A stretch of DNA of 64,000 nucleotides from Callorhinus ursinus (GCF_003265705.1 NW_020312904.1:1316844-1380843), one strand, 5' to 3'; shown: positions 45,828 through 57,250, numbered from the stretch's first letter. The notes: generated by a model not told the origin, from the letters alone. Translations and numbers: made by a program.

Positions 45828-45852
45828 CGGCCACGGCCACGGCCACGGCCCG
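45828..45852. repeat. (GGCCAC)n short hexamer run
   Basis: About four GGCCAC units in a row, CpG-containing. Short. Confidence 0.85.
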
Positions 45853-46567
45853 CCCCGGGCGGTCCCTCCACCGCCATCGTCTCCAGTCGCGGCCGAGAAG
45901 CCCCTCGCCTGGCCCAGCATCCTAGTCAGCTTCTCTCCCTCCTCAGGCTGCAGCGTCCAGCACCTGCGACCCTGCCCTGAAGGGCACCGAAGGCGTCCTG
46001 ATGTCTGGCCCCTGGGCCACGAGGGGACGCCCAGAGCACCAGGCGCAGCCCAGCCTCCAGGACCGTCTGGCGGGAGGAACAGGGCAGGTTGGGGGCTGCC
46101 TTCCCTCACGCTGCTGCCCGGCCCGCAGCCCGGCCCCTCCTCTCCCGCTGGGCTCCCCTTCCCAAAGGCCCACCTCTGAGAGGCTTCCCTTCCGGGAGCC
46201 TTCCCTGCAGACCACCCCTCCCTGGCCCAGCATACCCCCATCGCCCTGCTCGGGCCTCCCGGGACTCCTAACCTTGGCCCCAGTGCCTGGGACGCCCTCC
46301 GTGGACGTGGGACAAGGGAAGCAAGGCAGGAGAGCTCTCTGGCTCCGAGGGCCTTTCTCGGGGGGCAGACACACTTTACACGTCCAGTTCAAAAGCTCAG
46401 GGTGACTCACGGTGCCTGGCCAGGGCTCCCGGTGAATGGGAGCGCCATTCAGGGCAGTGGGGGCTGTGGGGGGTAGAGCAGGTATAGGGAGGTGGTGAGG
46501 GTCACCGCTGGGTGACGCAGGGGACTGTCCTTCGGGCACGGTGCAGGTGGATGGTCCAAGATCATCC

Positions 46568-46613
46568 TCCCTCACCCATGCGGGTAGGGGTGCCTCACCC
46601 ATGCGGGTAGGGG
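46568..46613. repeat. Exact 23-bp tandem duplication
   Basis: The unit beginning CCTCACCCATGCGGGTAGGG occurs twice back to back with no difference, pointing to a recent duplication or slippage. Confidence 0.85.
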
Positions 46614-47614
46614 TGCCTGCAGACTGCAGTAAACGCCGATTTTGCAGACACTCCCGCGGGTCCACAGCGCCCACGGGCAATCCGTGTTCTGGCCATTCAG
46701 GTCCACAGGGCGGGCAGTCCCTGTGCAGCGTGAGAGGGGCCAGGGGCCAGGGACAGAGTCTGCTCGGGCCATGGAGAAATACCACAGACCAGAGTGGACA
46801 GGTACTTCTCCGGGTGCTGGAGGCCACAAGTCCCAGACCAGAGGGTCGGCAGGGCTGGTTTCTGCTGAGCTCAGGGCCGCCTTCTCTGCGCCCGTGTGGC
46901 GGAGACAGGGCTCTAGGCTCCCACTCCTCTTACAGGGACAGTGGTCCTGGGGGATTGGGGCCACCACCTCCAGACACAGTGACACTGGGGTCAGAGCCCC
47001 GTGTGTGACACGACTCAGCCCGTGGCAGGCGGCAAGGCCAGGCTGCGGAGGTGAAGGTGGCGGGGTCAACGGGGAGGGGTCACCAGCTCCAACCCCAGGA
47101 GAGACGACCCCATCAGACAGCAGGACCGGGAATCCCCGCCCCCCGGGGTCAAGCTGTGGGCTGGCACCAACGGGACTGTTTCCTGAAGCAGGTGCGAGTC
47201 GGCGGCTCCCTTGACCTCCTGACATTCGTCAGAGACCCTTTCCTGAGATCAGGACTTGTCTCCACAACCTGGGCTCAGTGGGGGACCTGGGGACATCCCA
47301 GGAGGAGGCGAGCCCTTTCCTGATCTGCAGCGCCAGCCCCACCCACCCAGGTGGAAGGACATCGTCGGCAGTGAGGCCAGGCCAGAAGCCCTCCCCTGGC
47401 CCCTTGGAGGCGCCCCTCCCCCTGCCTGTGGGTCTGCTCCACCCCACTGTTTTCCGGTGTCTTCCAAATGCAAAGACAGTGATGGACGGCCCACAAGCTC
47501 ACCGTCCACCTCCGGCAGCGGCAGGCCCCAGGCCCCGCATGCACGTTGCCCAGAAAGCTGCTGCAGATACAGAGCTCCCCACCGTGGCCCACCTGGGGTG
47601 TCTGCGGGTTATCA

Positions 47615-47629
47615 GATGCCCCCTGTTGG
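47615..47629 (-). promoter_or_regulatory. CTCF-like motif
   Basis: The minus strand reads CCAACAGGGGGCATC, agreeing with 13 of 15 positions of CCASYAGRGGGCRSY. Occupancy unknown. Confidence 0.3.
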
Positions 47630-47939
47630 TTTGAGAACTACACTCCCGGCCCTAACTGTGGTCCTCAGCTGGAATTGGTGGTCTACCTGTGGTTGATCAC
47701 ACACGGCCTGCGTCCCCAGGACACGTTTGAGGGAGCCAGCGAGGGAGACACCCCAGATCTGGAGGTTCCCTCACAGGAGTCTGATCCAGGGCAACAGGTC
47801 AAGTTGGCTCCACAGCCAGGAAACTCGGGGCAGGCTGGCTGCAGCTGCTGCAGAAGCCAGTCCTCTGGGGGGGCCCGATGGCTCTCCTGGCCCCTCGAAG
47901 TCAGGCCCAGAGACGGACACTGCCCTCCAGGCCCCCGAG

Positions 47940-48135
47940 GTTTTATGGACACTGGATGGGTATTATGGATAGACTATGCCTTTCATCGCTGGGATTATTA
48001 TTTTTTTTTAATTTTGGAATTAATAATCCAGGATTCCTCTACATATTTTATGAAAAGCCCTAGCTTCCATTTAATGAACTCTAGGTTAGTAATCAGAAAA
48101 TAAAACTTAAGAAGCAGAATGATTTAGCGGTGGAA
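47940..48135. promoter_or_regulatory. Candidate conserved non-coding island
   Basis: AT-rich, repeat-free patch in GC-rich DNA: 'GGAATTAATAATCCAGG' near 48015, 'TCCATTTAATGAACTC' near 48066 and 'TTAGTAATCAGAAAATAAAAC' near 48085. Contains paired TAAT cores (TTAATAATC resembles a paired-class dimer site). Role is inference. Confidence 0.35.
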
Positions 48136-48854
48136 TGAAGGTGAAGTAAGCGTAGGGAGCTGGCTGGGCCAAGGGAGGGTCAGGAAGGAGGGTCCACAGA
48201 TGGAAGGGGAGGGCGCCAGCTGCACCTGCGGGTCAGGAGCCCACGTGCCCTCGCGCAGCCCGGGGCTGCCTGCACTTCATGGCCCTGGGCGCATCCACGC
48301 AGGAGACCGCACAGCCACCAGGCCACAGCTAGCGGAGGAATCTGGGTGGAGGTCTGCTGCGAGGCCCTGGCGTCCCTGCCAGCCACCAGGTATTTCTTTT
48401 TTTTGGACATTTAACTTTTAAAGCCTCCGGAGCTGAGCTGGGGTGCTCTTGGATTCTTTAGCCTAGAGCAGAGTTCCCCGTAGCTGCAGATCTCCCAGAG
48501 CTGAGGCGGCCAAGTGGCGGTCATCCAGCTGTAGGATCCGAGGGAGGCTGGTAGGAGAGAGTGGGGGTAGTGGGGGCAGGCTACGGGGGGAGGGGGGTGT
48601 GGGGGACCTGGTGTGAGGAGGCATGGTATGGTGATGGCGTGGGGGATGGTGCAGGGAAACCTGGTATGGGGGGCACACGGTACCCTGGCACAGTACGGGG
48701 TGGGGGGCATGCTGCAATGGGCATCTAAATTGCCATGCCCGGCTTCTGCCCTGGACCTGGAGCCTTGCGTGTCCTCCAGCCTTGGCACACTCTCAGTGCT
48801 CCTGATACTGGAGGCCGCCAGGCATTTTAAATGGCTTTCCTAAATGCTAAAGAC
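48136..48854. other. Unique DNA, G-rich part near 48560-48720, no gene seen
   Basis: A G-rich, TGGGGG-repeated stretch (about 48560-48720) on the plus strand. No gene or family recognised. Confidence 0.45.
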
Positions 48855-49170
48855 GTATTTACATAAATGGCCAATAAACATATGAAAAGATGTTCAAACT
48901 CAATAGTAATCAAAGATATGCAAATTCAAACAACAAAACCCATTGATACCTTTTTCTGTTTAGCAAATTGGCAGAGATTAAAAAGAAGATAATCCCAGGT
49001 TTGGGCAGCAGTGTGGGAAAGGCGGGCCCTCTCCCATGGGTTGGGGGGCTTCTGAAGGTTCCTGCTTCCCCGGAGGGGGGATCTGGCAACGTGCAGATCA
49101 TGTAAAAACGTACAGAGCTTTTATACTCCTCACGCCTCAATCCCAGCCAAGGGTGGATCACATTGTGTTA
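48855..49170 (+). mobile_element. Ancient L1M ORF2 3' fragment
   Basis: 'aatggccaataaacatatgaaaag' near 48866, 'actcaatagtaatcaaagatatgc' near 48898, 'agcaaattggcagagattaaaaag' near 48962 and 'gcagcagtgtgggaaaggcggg' near 49004 follow L1 ORF2 tail order closely. Confidence 0.85.
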
Positions 49171-50110
49171 TTAAGTGAGATGCAGGGGTGATGCACACAC
49201 AGATCCCCCACAACGTGGGGCCGAGGCGGTGCGAGCAGGGAAGGGAGGGCTGCCAGCCCTCCGACGGGCTCCTGGCCGCCCTCTGAAACTGCAGGTTGCG
49301 TTTCTATTTATTCACAGGGAACAAGGCGGAACACAGAGTCCACTGAAGGGAGCGGGTACCAAGCCCTGAGCCTCATGCGCGGCCACCCTCCTGCTGTGCA
49401 CCTGGGAGGGTCCAGGTGCTGAGATCCCGGCCGAGAGCAGGACAGACAAGGCTCTGCCCGCAAGGGACAGGTGCAGAAAGACAGGGTGGCAGCTCCCAAG
49501 GGCTGCCCAACACGGGGCCACAGACTGGTGGCCTGCCCCGACGGGAACTGATCCTTGCAGGAAGTCAGAGGACAAGGCGTGTGCAGAGCCGCGTTCTGTC
49601 CGAGGCTCTGGGGGAGGACCCCGCCCTGTGTTTCCTGCGGGTTTGCAGCCCCTCACTCCAGCCCCTGCCTCAGTCTGCACGGGCCTCCCCCTGGGGCTCT
49701 GTGTCAGGCTCCTCCCCTCCTCGGAGGGCTGGCCACAGGGCTCAGCACCCGCCCTGCTCCAGTCCTCAGCGCGACCTCATCCGGATGGACCTGTTTCCCA
49801 AAAAGGTCCCATTCCCAGGTGCTGGGCTCTGAAGTCCAGGGTGACCCTCTGGGGACGTGACCGGAGCCACAGCAGAAGCTAATCGTGGCCAAGAACACGA
49901 CCACCCCCTTCATCTTCAGGACCATCCTTGTCAGCCCCTGAGACAGAGGGAGATCTCAGAGGGAGGCCAGGGGCTCACCCGCGGCGGTGGGTGGTCAGGC
50001 CGTCTGTGGGAGCACGCCCCCCATCACACACCTCTCCCCTCTGCGTCCCCGGGCACGGCCGCCTTCCTGCCCCCGGGGGTAACCAGTCTCCTAGTTTACG
50101 GACATAACTT
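49171..50110. other. GC-rich unique DNA, no gene seen
   Basis: No gene or confident repeat. Chance frames only. Confidence 0.5.
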
Positions 50111-50119
50111 GCTTGTTTT

Positions 50120-50335
50120 CCTTCAGTGTGGACATCTCTGAGAAGCAAAGCAGAGTTTTGCGTCTTTCTGAACTTTATAAAAATAGAAGTCTATGTCATG
50201 TCTACTTCTGATGCCCTATTTCTTCCACTCGAGTTATGGTTTTAGGATTAATCCCTGCTTTGCCTAGATTTGTGGCAAATTCCTCCTCATCACTAAATAT
50301 ACCACAACGTACCGATTCATTTGGCTGCTGACGTG
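50120..50335 (-). mobile_element. Possible ancient L1 3' UTR fragment
   Basis: 'ttataaaaatagaagtctatgtcatg' near 50174 and 'aaatataccacaacgtaccgattcatttgg' near 50295 resemble antisense L1M 3' sequence ('ggaatcatatagtatgt', 'ataccataatttatttaacc'). Low similarity. Confidence 0.45.
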
Positions 50336-51185
50336 CCCTTGGCCTGTCCCCGTTCAAGGCCGTGACGGGCAGTGACACTGGGTGCCAGGACCATTGGGGC
50401 CCATGTCCCCCACGTGCCGGTGCCCCTGCTCTCCTGGGAAAGGCCAGATGGTCCCTGGGGGGCCGCACGAGTTTGGGCTTCATTTCCTCCTCCCTATTTT
50501 GGAGGTTTGTGCACATTTCTTACTTACTTACTTACACTTACCGTTTAATAACTACATTATTTTGGAATAATGTTAAGAAAGAAGAAGTCGTATAGCGTTG
50601 TGTTGACAAGGTGGACCCGCGCCAGATGGACAGCGCCCCCCAATCCGCCGTCCCCGCGTGACGCTGGGCAAGTGCCATGCCTCCTCCGGGCCGGGGGTCC
50701 TCGCGGGGCTGCCTCCCCGTCAGAAGGGAGCTGAGGGGGGTCACTCCCACACAGGACACAGAGGAGGGCCCGCTGTGCCTCCAGACCCGGGGTAGGATTG
50801 CTGGGATTGTTGGCATCACAGAAACAAAGCCATTTTCATTTCGGAAAAACAAAAAAGCCATGACAGAGAGCAGATGGACGCACGGCCCAGCGTCCTTTGT
50901 AGGGCCCGGCGCCGTGCTGGGGTCGCGCGGAGCCTCCGCCGGGGCCCCAGGACTGAGTGTCCCGCTGAGCCCCACCCCAGCGTGGGTGCATCCCTCACAG
51001 GCCTGGGCTCCTCAGGGGCAGCCCTGTCCGGGGTCAGAGTCGAGGTCAAATGTCAGGAACGGGCGGAAGACTTGGAGCCGCATCGTAGCCCAGGGTCTAA
51101 TGAGGCAGCATAGTGGACACGCGCCCATCCTCCCCACCCACCTGCTTCCAGGGGCTGAGCTGGGTCCCCCAGATTCACAGGCTGG
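50336..51185. other. GC-rich unique DNA, no gene seen
   Basis: A (CTTA)n patch near 50519-50534 and a chance frame of 264 codons (plus, 50677-51471). No gene. Confidence 0.5.
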
Positions 51186-51189
51186 ACCT

Positions 51190-51440
51190 CAGGACGTGAC
51201 TGTGCTTGCTGGGGCCTTTGCAGAGCTGGTTGAAGTAAATGAGCATATGGGCGTGGCCTCGAGCCGCGTGACTGGGGTCCCTGTAGAAGAGAGGATCAGG
51301 CGCAGACACACAGGGAGGACCGTGTGCCGACTGGGGAGGGAGGCCTGGGGAGGCAGCCGCCCGCCTGGGCCTGACGTGGGCCTGCAGCGACCAGAGCCGG
51401 GAGAGGACCAGATGACACGCCTGTGGTTGTCACCCACCCC
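51190..51440 (+). mobile_element. Possible MLT1-like LTR fragment
   Basis: 'gcctttgcagagctggttgaagtaaatgag' near 51215, 'gcgtgactggggtccctgtagaagagagg' near 51266 and 'cacacagggaggaccgtgtg' near 51308 parallel the middle of an MLT1 LTR ('gtctttgcagatgtaatcaagttaag ... atgactggtgtccttataagaagagg'). Confidence 0.5.
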
Positions 51441-51602
51441 CCAGCTCCCCGAAACTAACACATCTACATAACATTTCTCTTCCAGGCTCAGCCTGAGGCT
51501 CAGGAAACTGCTTCCTCTTTGGTCCCCAAAATAGCCAATCTTCTCCCTTTTCTTCTGTTCTCTCTCTTCCTCCTCAGGTGGGTCCCTGTGGCCATGTTGT
51601 CA

Positions 51603-51970
51603 TGGGACAGTTAGTTTTATGTGTCCAGCTGACAGGGCCATGGGATGTCCACAGAGCCGACACACATTGTTCCAGAGTCTGTGAGGGGGTCTCCCAAAGA
51701 GACGAGCGTCTGAGTTCACGACCTGAGTCCAGCAGGGGCCCTGCCCAGTGTGGACGGGCCTCACCCGGTCCAGGGAGGGTGTGAATCCCCTCCCTCCAGC
51801 TGAGCCCAGACCCCCACCTTGTCCCCGTCAGACCCGGGTCTCTTGCGGGCAGATCGGGGAACTGCCCAGCCTCCGTAGCTGGGTGAGCCATTTCCAGCCA
51901 TGCATCTCCTCTGACTTAAATCTGCATGTCTCCTCGGGGCTCGGTTTCTCTGCAGAACCTGACTGATACA
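51603..51970 (+). mobile_element. Ancient ERV-L LTR (MLT2-like)
   Basis: Start 'tgggacagttagttttatgtgtccagctgac' near 51604, centre 'gtgtggacgggcctcacccggtccag' near 51749 and end 'tcggtttctctgcagaacctgactgatacag' near 51941 match the layout of an MLT2-type LTR. Solo LTR, no viral genes in the window. Confidence 0.75.
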
Positions 51971-52029
51971 GTCACTAGGCCGCTGTCCCCTCGGGTGAGG
52001 CCCGGGCTGCACCCCGTGCAGGGGTGCAA

Positions 52030-52250
52030 AGCAGGTCTCTGCAATCCGACAGACTGGGTGCAAATCAGCCGGCTCCGTGTGGCCTTGCGGGGGGCAGGGG
52101 GTGCTACACATCTCTCTAAACCTCTGTGTTCCTCCTCTGTAGACAGGAGGCCAGGCGGTGCTCCCTGCAAGGCTGTCCCAAGGATGGAACCAGGTGAATG
52201 CTGAGCCCGGCACCCAGCGCACGCCCAGCACTGCCCTTTGCCCCCGACAA
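52030..52250 (-). mobile_element. MIR SINE remnant
   Basis: 'tgggtgcaaatcagccggctccg' near 52055, 'tctctaaacctctgtgttcctcctctgtagac' near 52112 and 'gctgagcccggcacccagc' near 52200 are in antisense MIR order. Confidence 0.7.
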
Positions 52251-52855
52251 CAAGGGGTCACCTTTAGTGTCCTAAAAGCAAAAAGGGGAGCCAGCAGGTG
52301 CACCTGCATCAGCCCATCTCAGGGTGTGCACCCCCCTGCCCCAGGGACCTGAAGGCAACAGCTCAGCGGGCAAGACGAGAGGGAACTGGACTTGGGGCCC
52401 GTGGACACCGCTGAGCCAGACATTTTGCTGATGTTCAGTTCCAAGTAAGTTATTCAGAGAGTTTTGCAAAGTCCAAGGTTATAGGAAAATAAAGGCAAAT
52501 GGCCCATTTTATGATTTTACATCAGCCACCATCGCATGGTAAATGGGCACCTCAGCGCAGGAACGGATGGATACGTCTCCCCTGGGTCCACATCTGTCCT
52601 GGCTCAGGGAGCAGCTCCCTGTCCTTTGCCTCTCTCGCTGGCGGGGGCTGGTGTCCCTGGCCCTGGTCAGTGAGACCACAGTCTCACCTTAGGGAACAGG
52701 CTTCCAGGGCATTCCGCCGGCACTCACGGGCCCTGCCGCCCGGCTCCCTGCTGCTCCCGGGGCCCCCAAGGTCTGTGACCCCACATGGCCAGTGAGCCCC
52801 TGAAGGCCCAGTCGGAGCGTGTGCCGCTTCTCCACTCCAAGCCCTCCCCTGGCTC
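52251..52855. other. Unique DNA, no gene seen
   Basis: An AT-leaning patch at about 52420-52560 interrupts GC-rich sequence. No gene or family recognised. Confidence 0.45.
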
Positions 52856-52859
52856 CGCT

Positions 52860-53185
52860 CACACAGAGTAATGGCCAGAGTCCTCCTGCTGTGGTGCCCA
52901 GGGCCCCAGGACCTGTCCCTCGTTGGTTCTCTGACCTCACCCCCTGCTGCCCTTCCCTGTGATCCCTCCACTTGTCCACTCCTGCCTCCTGGGTGTGCCT
53001 GGAGCACAGAGGGCTCCCTTCCTCCCGAGGCCTTTGCACCTGTGCTCACGTCTACCTGAGCGCAGGTGTCCCCACACCGCCTTTCCTTCAGGTCTTATGT
53101 AAGCGCCCTTACCCTCTCCCGGTTCTGTGTCCTTAGTGCTTCTTCCCATCTGACAGCAAGTCGGCCTCAGGAAGGAGCTGGTTTG
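52860..53185 (+). mobile_element. Ancient L2 LINE 3'-end fragment
   Basis: 'cgaggcctttgcacctgtgctcacg' near 53025 and 'tttccttcaggtcttatgtaagcgcc' near 53082 correspond to the L2 phrases 'agggcctttgcacttgctgttccc' and 'cattcaggtctcagctcaaatgtcacc', in the right order. Upstream 'ctccacttgtccactcctgcctcctggg' fits the same element. Confidence 0.6.
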
Positions 53186-53330
53186 GGTCAGGGTACCCCT
53201 TTCTGCTCCACCAGTGCCCAAGACTGGGACGGGCGGGGCCCCCGCACTGCGTTCTCTCCTCTAACCCTGAGTTCTGAGAGACCCTCTCCGTCCAGATGGC
53301 TTCACCTCTCGAACACACATGAAAATGTGT

Positions 53331-53565
53331 AATAAACATCCTGCTCTGGGGGGCGCCTGGGTGACTCAGTTGCTTAAGCGTCTGCCTTCAGCTCAGGTCA
53401 TGATCCCAGGGTCCTGGGATCGAGTCCCGCATGGGGCTCCCTGCTCGGCGGGAAGCCGGCCTCTCCCTCTCCCACTCCCCCTGCTTGTGTTCCCGCTCTT
53501 GCTGTGTCTCTCTCTGTCAAATAAATCAATAAAATCTTAAAAAAAAATAAACATCCTGCTCTGGG
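53331..53565 (+). mobile_element. Young Can-SINE (SINEC) with perfect 20-bp target-site duplication
   Basis: The body is 53351-53545, starting 'ggcgcctgggtgactcag', with the 'aggtcatgatcccagggtcctggg' core, a CT-rich segment, AATAAATCAATAAAATCTT and an A-tail. The duplication AATAAACATCCTGCTCTGGG is exact at 53331-53350 and 53546-53565. Its body is close to consensus. It is the youngest-looking SINE of the window and the best candidate for presence/absence polymorphism. Confidence 0.97.
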
Positions 53566-53754
53566 GGTCACCCCTGTAGCAAGCTGGCTGCCTTCTCTTC
53601 TGATGCAAATGAAAACCAGGAGAAAAAACAGGTGGAAACATAGTCTCTTGCAATGAGGAGGGATTGATTACTTTGGATTCCATTGTATTTATAATATCTA
53701 ATCACTGAGAGGGGCAGCAATGAGATAGGGGTAAGAGATGCCACCCTCCCTGGC

Positions 53755-54098
53755 TTCTGCAGACCTCAGGGGAACCCACACGACACACGCCCACTGGTTT
53801 CTGCAGACCTCAGGGGAACCGACACTGCACACACCCACCACTTCTTGCAGACCTCAGGGGAATCCACACTGCACATGCCCACTGGTTTCTGCAGACCTCA
53901 GCGGAATGCACACAACACACGCCCACCACCTTCTACAGACCTCAGGGGAACCCACATGGCACATGCTCACTGGTTTCTGCAGACCTCAGGGGAATCCACA
54001 CTGCACACGCCCACTGGTTTCTGCAGACCTCAGGGGAACACACACCACACACGCCCACCCCCTTCTGCATATCTCAGGGGAACCCACACGGCACATGT
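53755..54098. repeat. 44-bp minisatellite, eight units
   Basis: Eight units of exactly 44 bp start at 53755, 53799, 53843, 53887, 53931, 53975, 54019 and 54063; the last is partial. Each opens with TTCTGCAGACCTCAGGGGAA and closes with a CACACGCCCAC(TGGT or CACC) segment; units differ by point changes only, with no indels. Closing types alternate partly (TGGT, CACT, TGGT, CACC, TGGT, TGGT, CCCC), which suggests an 88-bp higher-order step. Because 44 is not a multiple of 3 and no stop occurs in two frames, long chance frames (135 and 109 codons) run across it. Confidence 0.95.
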
Positions 54099-54109
54099 TT
54101 TCAAAGCAG

Positions 54110-54465
54110 TCAGCACACGGAAGGGCAGCTGCTCAGGGGAAATGATACAAAGAAGCACTGGGCTTGCCACATAGGCTCCCCCACAACTCCTGACACCATA
54201 AAGGGTCATAACATTTGCAATAAACAAAGAAAAGCACCATCTGCCATCTTTGCAAGAGGCTGCCAGTCCAACAGTGATCAAAGGGAGGAAGATTGTAGGT
54301 GAGAAAGGGCTTTGAAACCACTGATGTAGAGAGATGCCCTCCCGTGCAGACCAGTGTTGCACACAGTGCCACATGCATGCCTGCACACACACCATCACAC
54401 AGCTCTTAGCCAGGTGCACACCATGGGCCCTCTGGCTCACAATGTCCCTCTACAGATGTCTGGCT
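54110..54465. other. Unique DNA, no gene seen
   Basis: No gene or repeat recognised. Confidence 0.45.
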
Positions 54466-54469
54466 TGGA

Positions 54470-57250
54470 ATTAGCACTCCTCGTTCGAATCAAAATAACA
54501 AGAAAAGTTAGGATTGATACAGAGGAGGAAGCTAAAAATGTACAACAGAAAAATTTGGCCAGAAAACCAATAATAGCAAACATTATCAGGGAAAGATAGT
54601 ATCTTATGAGTTTAAAGACCCTAGTTTAAAAAACAAAAACAAAAAAATGTGATGAGTCAGGAACTTAAAGCCAAGACACAAAAGAACAATGGAAGTGATA
54701 ATAAAAGAGAAAAAAGAGATGAAAATAGATTACTAGATTTTGGCAAGGAATGGCAGAGGACAGAAGAAATGTGCATCACTGAGAAGACCATATCAGAAGC
54801 ATCTTAAGGACAAATAGCCATAGCCAGGGGGCATGAGTGTGAAAAACGAGCCAAATGAAATAAATTGTCTAAGTGTTTGAATATAAGAAAGAATATGAGA
54901 GCTATATGAGACAAGGCAGATTTCCAACGTCTATATGACTGTTAGCCCTGACGAGGCGGATATGAGATCCCTCGATTTGTAAGATCCACCTATTCCCACA
55001 CAGATTTGGGGGCAATATTGATCTGTCTCTGGGCTTTTCCATAGGAACCCTCAGTGTTGGAAGAGTGTGGAGCAACATCCACAAAGATTTCAATGAAAGA
55101 AAATGTCGCACAATAATTTTATACCCAGCTAAATGATTATTTGAACAGAAAGCAAAGAACAGATCTTTCCTCAAATATGAAAACTCTCATCAACTTTCCT
55201 AAAGACCAAAGCTAGCCAGCAAAGAGCTGAATAAAGAAGCTGGTGATAAGCCCCTTAGGGAACCTTATACATTTAATAGTAAGGTTAAAGCAACTGCACA
55301 GATGATGGTTGTGGGATTGGCAGTAAGTAGTATAAGCTATAACAATGTAGAAATGATAACATAACTAACCAAATAGTAGGTGGATGGGGAAGGCAACTAC
55401 AGATTGAATGAAGAGTGATCTCACTGTCATTCTCAGTTCAGGAGACCACAGTGCTACGTAAAGTTCATAAATCAAGTAACAGAAGTATGACTAAATTGTA
55501 CAGGCATGTGATGATAACTTCTTAAAATAAATCAGCATAACTATGTAGCCAGCGATGCTGGATATCTTATGCTTACCCCCTCAGGCTCTTGAGCCCACTG
55601 GCTCAGAGCTGAATTTGTGAAAAACTTGAGCAAAGGGAGGTCCAATGAGAGATCAAAGGAACGGAGAAAAGTGGGTTCAGGGGGCTCATTCCCCAAGTTT
55701 CCTTGCTTCAGATCTCCTTGAGCTGCTGTGCCCCTTGACAGAAGGCTACTCAAAGTGGTCTACCTCACCCATCACTTATTTCTCCCAGGTTCCAGGAAAC
55801 TGTCCCTGTCCTGGTCCCTTTGGGTATAGCGCTGGCTCTTCTGACATGAAGTTCATGCACACATACACACAGACCCTGCTTCCAAGAGAAAGAAAGAAGA
55901 GAGAGGAAAAAAGCAAAAAACTTAGATAAAACAGAAAAATCGCACAAGGAGTTTTACATACATAGAACACATTCAAATATGACTAATTATGACAATATCA
56001 TGATGCAAGGAAAACCTACAACATAAGGAAACACATGTTGAAAACAAAGAGAATGACACAGGCTTGGAAGCTAATGAGACAAAAGCTATCTTGGCATAAC
56101 TGTGTGAAAAATGGGAAAAAAGCTACCAGAGGTGAAGAGGGTGGCTTCACAGTGAAAATGTGAAAGTCATCAGGGAACATTAAAAAGTCCAAATATGAAT
56201 GCACATATATTTTAAAATGTCAAGGAGACATAGGCAAACCCAGCACCGTACTGGAAGATTTTAAAAGAGCTTTCACAGTAAATCAAGATGCAAACATATT
56301 TATTGACGAGTATATAAAAGATTGAAACAACTCAATTAACAAATGGATCAAATGAAAATATAGACTGCAGAACTGTGCACCTTAAATTTACAAGATATAC
56401 TTTCTTCTTAAGTACACACAGAACACTTATGGAAATTGACCTGTATTTAGACTGTAAGTCAAATCTCAACACATTTCAAAGGCAAAACATTTTTTTACCT
56501 TGAAACAATATATTCTGTGAACATAATTACATTGCAAACCAATGACAAGGTAACTCAAAAGCCCAAACGTTTAGAACATCCAAACAAACTGGGGTCCATC
56601 CACACCCTGAAATACTACTCAGCAGTGGAGGGCAATGAAGGACTGTCCATGCTTCTGCTTGCATGGGTCTCTGGGAACTGTGTGGAGCAAAACATCCATC
56701 CCAAAAGATTGCATACCATATGAGTCCACAGACATGACACTTTTAAATGACAAAGCTTTAGAAATGTAGGCAGTGTTTGCCAGGGGTAGGAGGGGGAGGG
56801 CAGGTGCGAGGGAGGTGGGCGTGGTTAGAAAGGGCGGTGGGTATGGGAGCTGCTTGGTGTCTCGACTGTGTTGTTGGATGGATGGTATTCTATGCATGTG
56901 GATAACACTGCATAGAACTGAATGCACACACTCACACACGTGAGAACCATAAAAATGGGGAAATCTGAGTATGATCAGTGGATTATATCACTTAGTTGTG
57001 ACATAGTGCTATAGTTTTGCATGACGTTTTCAGTGGAGAAAACAAGGCAAAATGTACACCGGACTGCTCTGTATCATTTCTTCTAACTGCATGTGAATCT
57101 CCAATTATCTCAATAAGAATTTCAGTGAAAATTTTTCTATATTAAAAAAATTTAAACATACTTATTTTTGATTACTTATTGCCTAAAGTATAAGTAGTAA
57201 TGGAAATTATACAATACATATATCTCAACAGTAAGAAAACACTATGTGTC
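54470..57250 (+). mobile_element. Very old LINE sequence (L1M/HAL1-like), discontinuous
   Basis: AT-rich and mutated. Recognisable pieces: 'tttatacccagctaaatgattatttg' near 55120 and 'agatctttcctcaaatatgaaaac' near 55160 (ORF1-region style of HAL1/L1M); 'tatactttcttcttaagtacacac' near 56395 (ORF2 endonuclease region); 'aaatactactcagcagtggagggcaatg' near 56610 and 'gtttgccaggggtaggaggggg' near 56776 (L1 3' region). The part at 55540-55920 fits no LINE phrase I know. No frame of any length survives. Confidence 0.55.

Larger units (their letters stand above)
43715..47935. other. Long GC-rich unique stretch, no gene seen
   Basis: Over 4 kb with no recognisable gene. Chance frames reach 294 codons (minus, 45943-46827). 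It contains a MIR remnant at 44440-44530, a GGCCAC hexamer run at about 45828-45852, a 23-bp tandem duplication near 46568 and a CTCF-like motif near 47615. Confidence 0.5.

Noticed and set aside
45943..46827. 294-codon open frame, minus strand
   Set aside because: Proline/arginine/glycine-rich chance frame with overlapping frames on the other strand.
50677..51471. 264-codon open frame, plus strand
   Set aside because: Its end lies in an MLT1-like fragment and it has no recognisable domain.
53755..54098. Regular 44-bp array that might recall a CRISPR array
   Set aside because: The whole unit repeats, with no unique spacers, in mammalian DNA. It is a minisatellite.
53738..54145. 135-codon frame with a repeated peptide, suggestive of a repeat protein
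   Set aside because: It is a 44-bp minisatellite read through; 44 is not a multiple of three, so the peptide changes frame every unit, and a second frame is also open.
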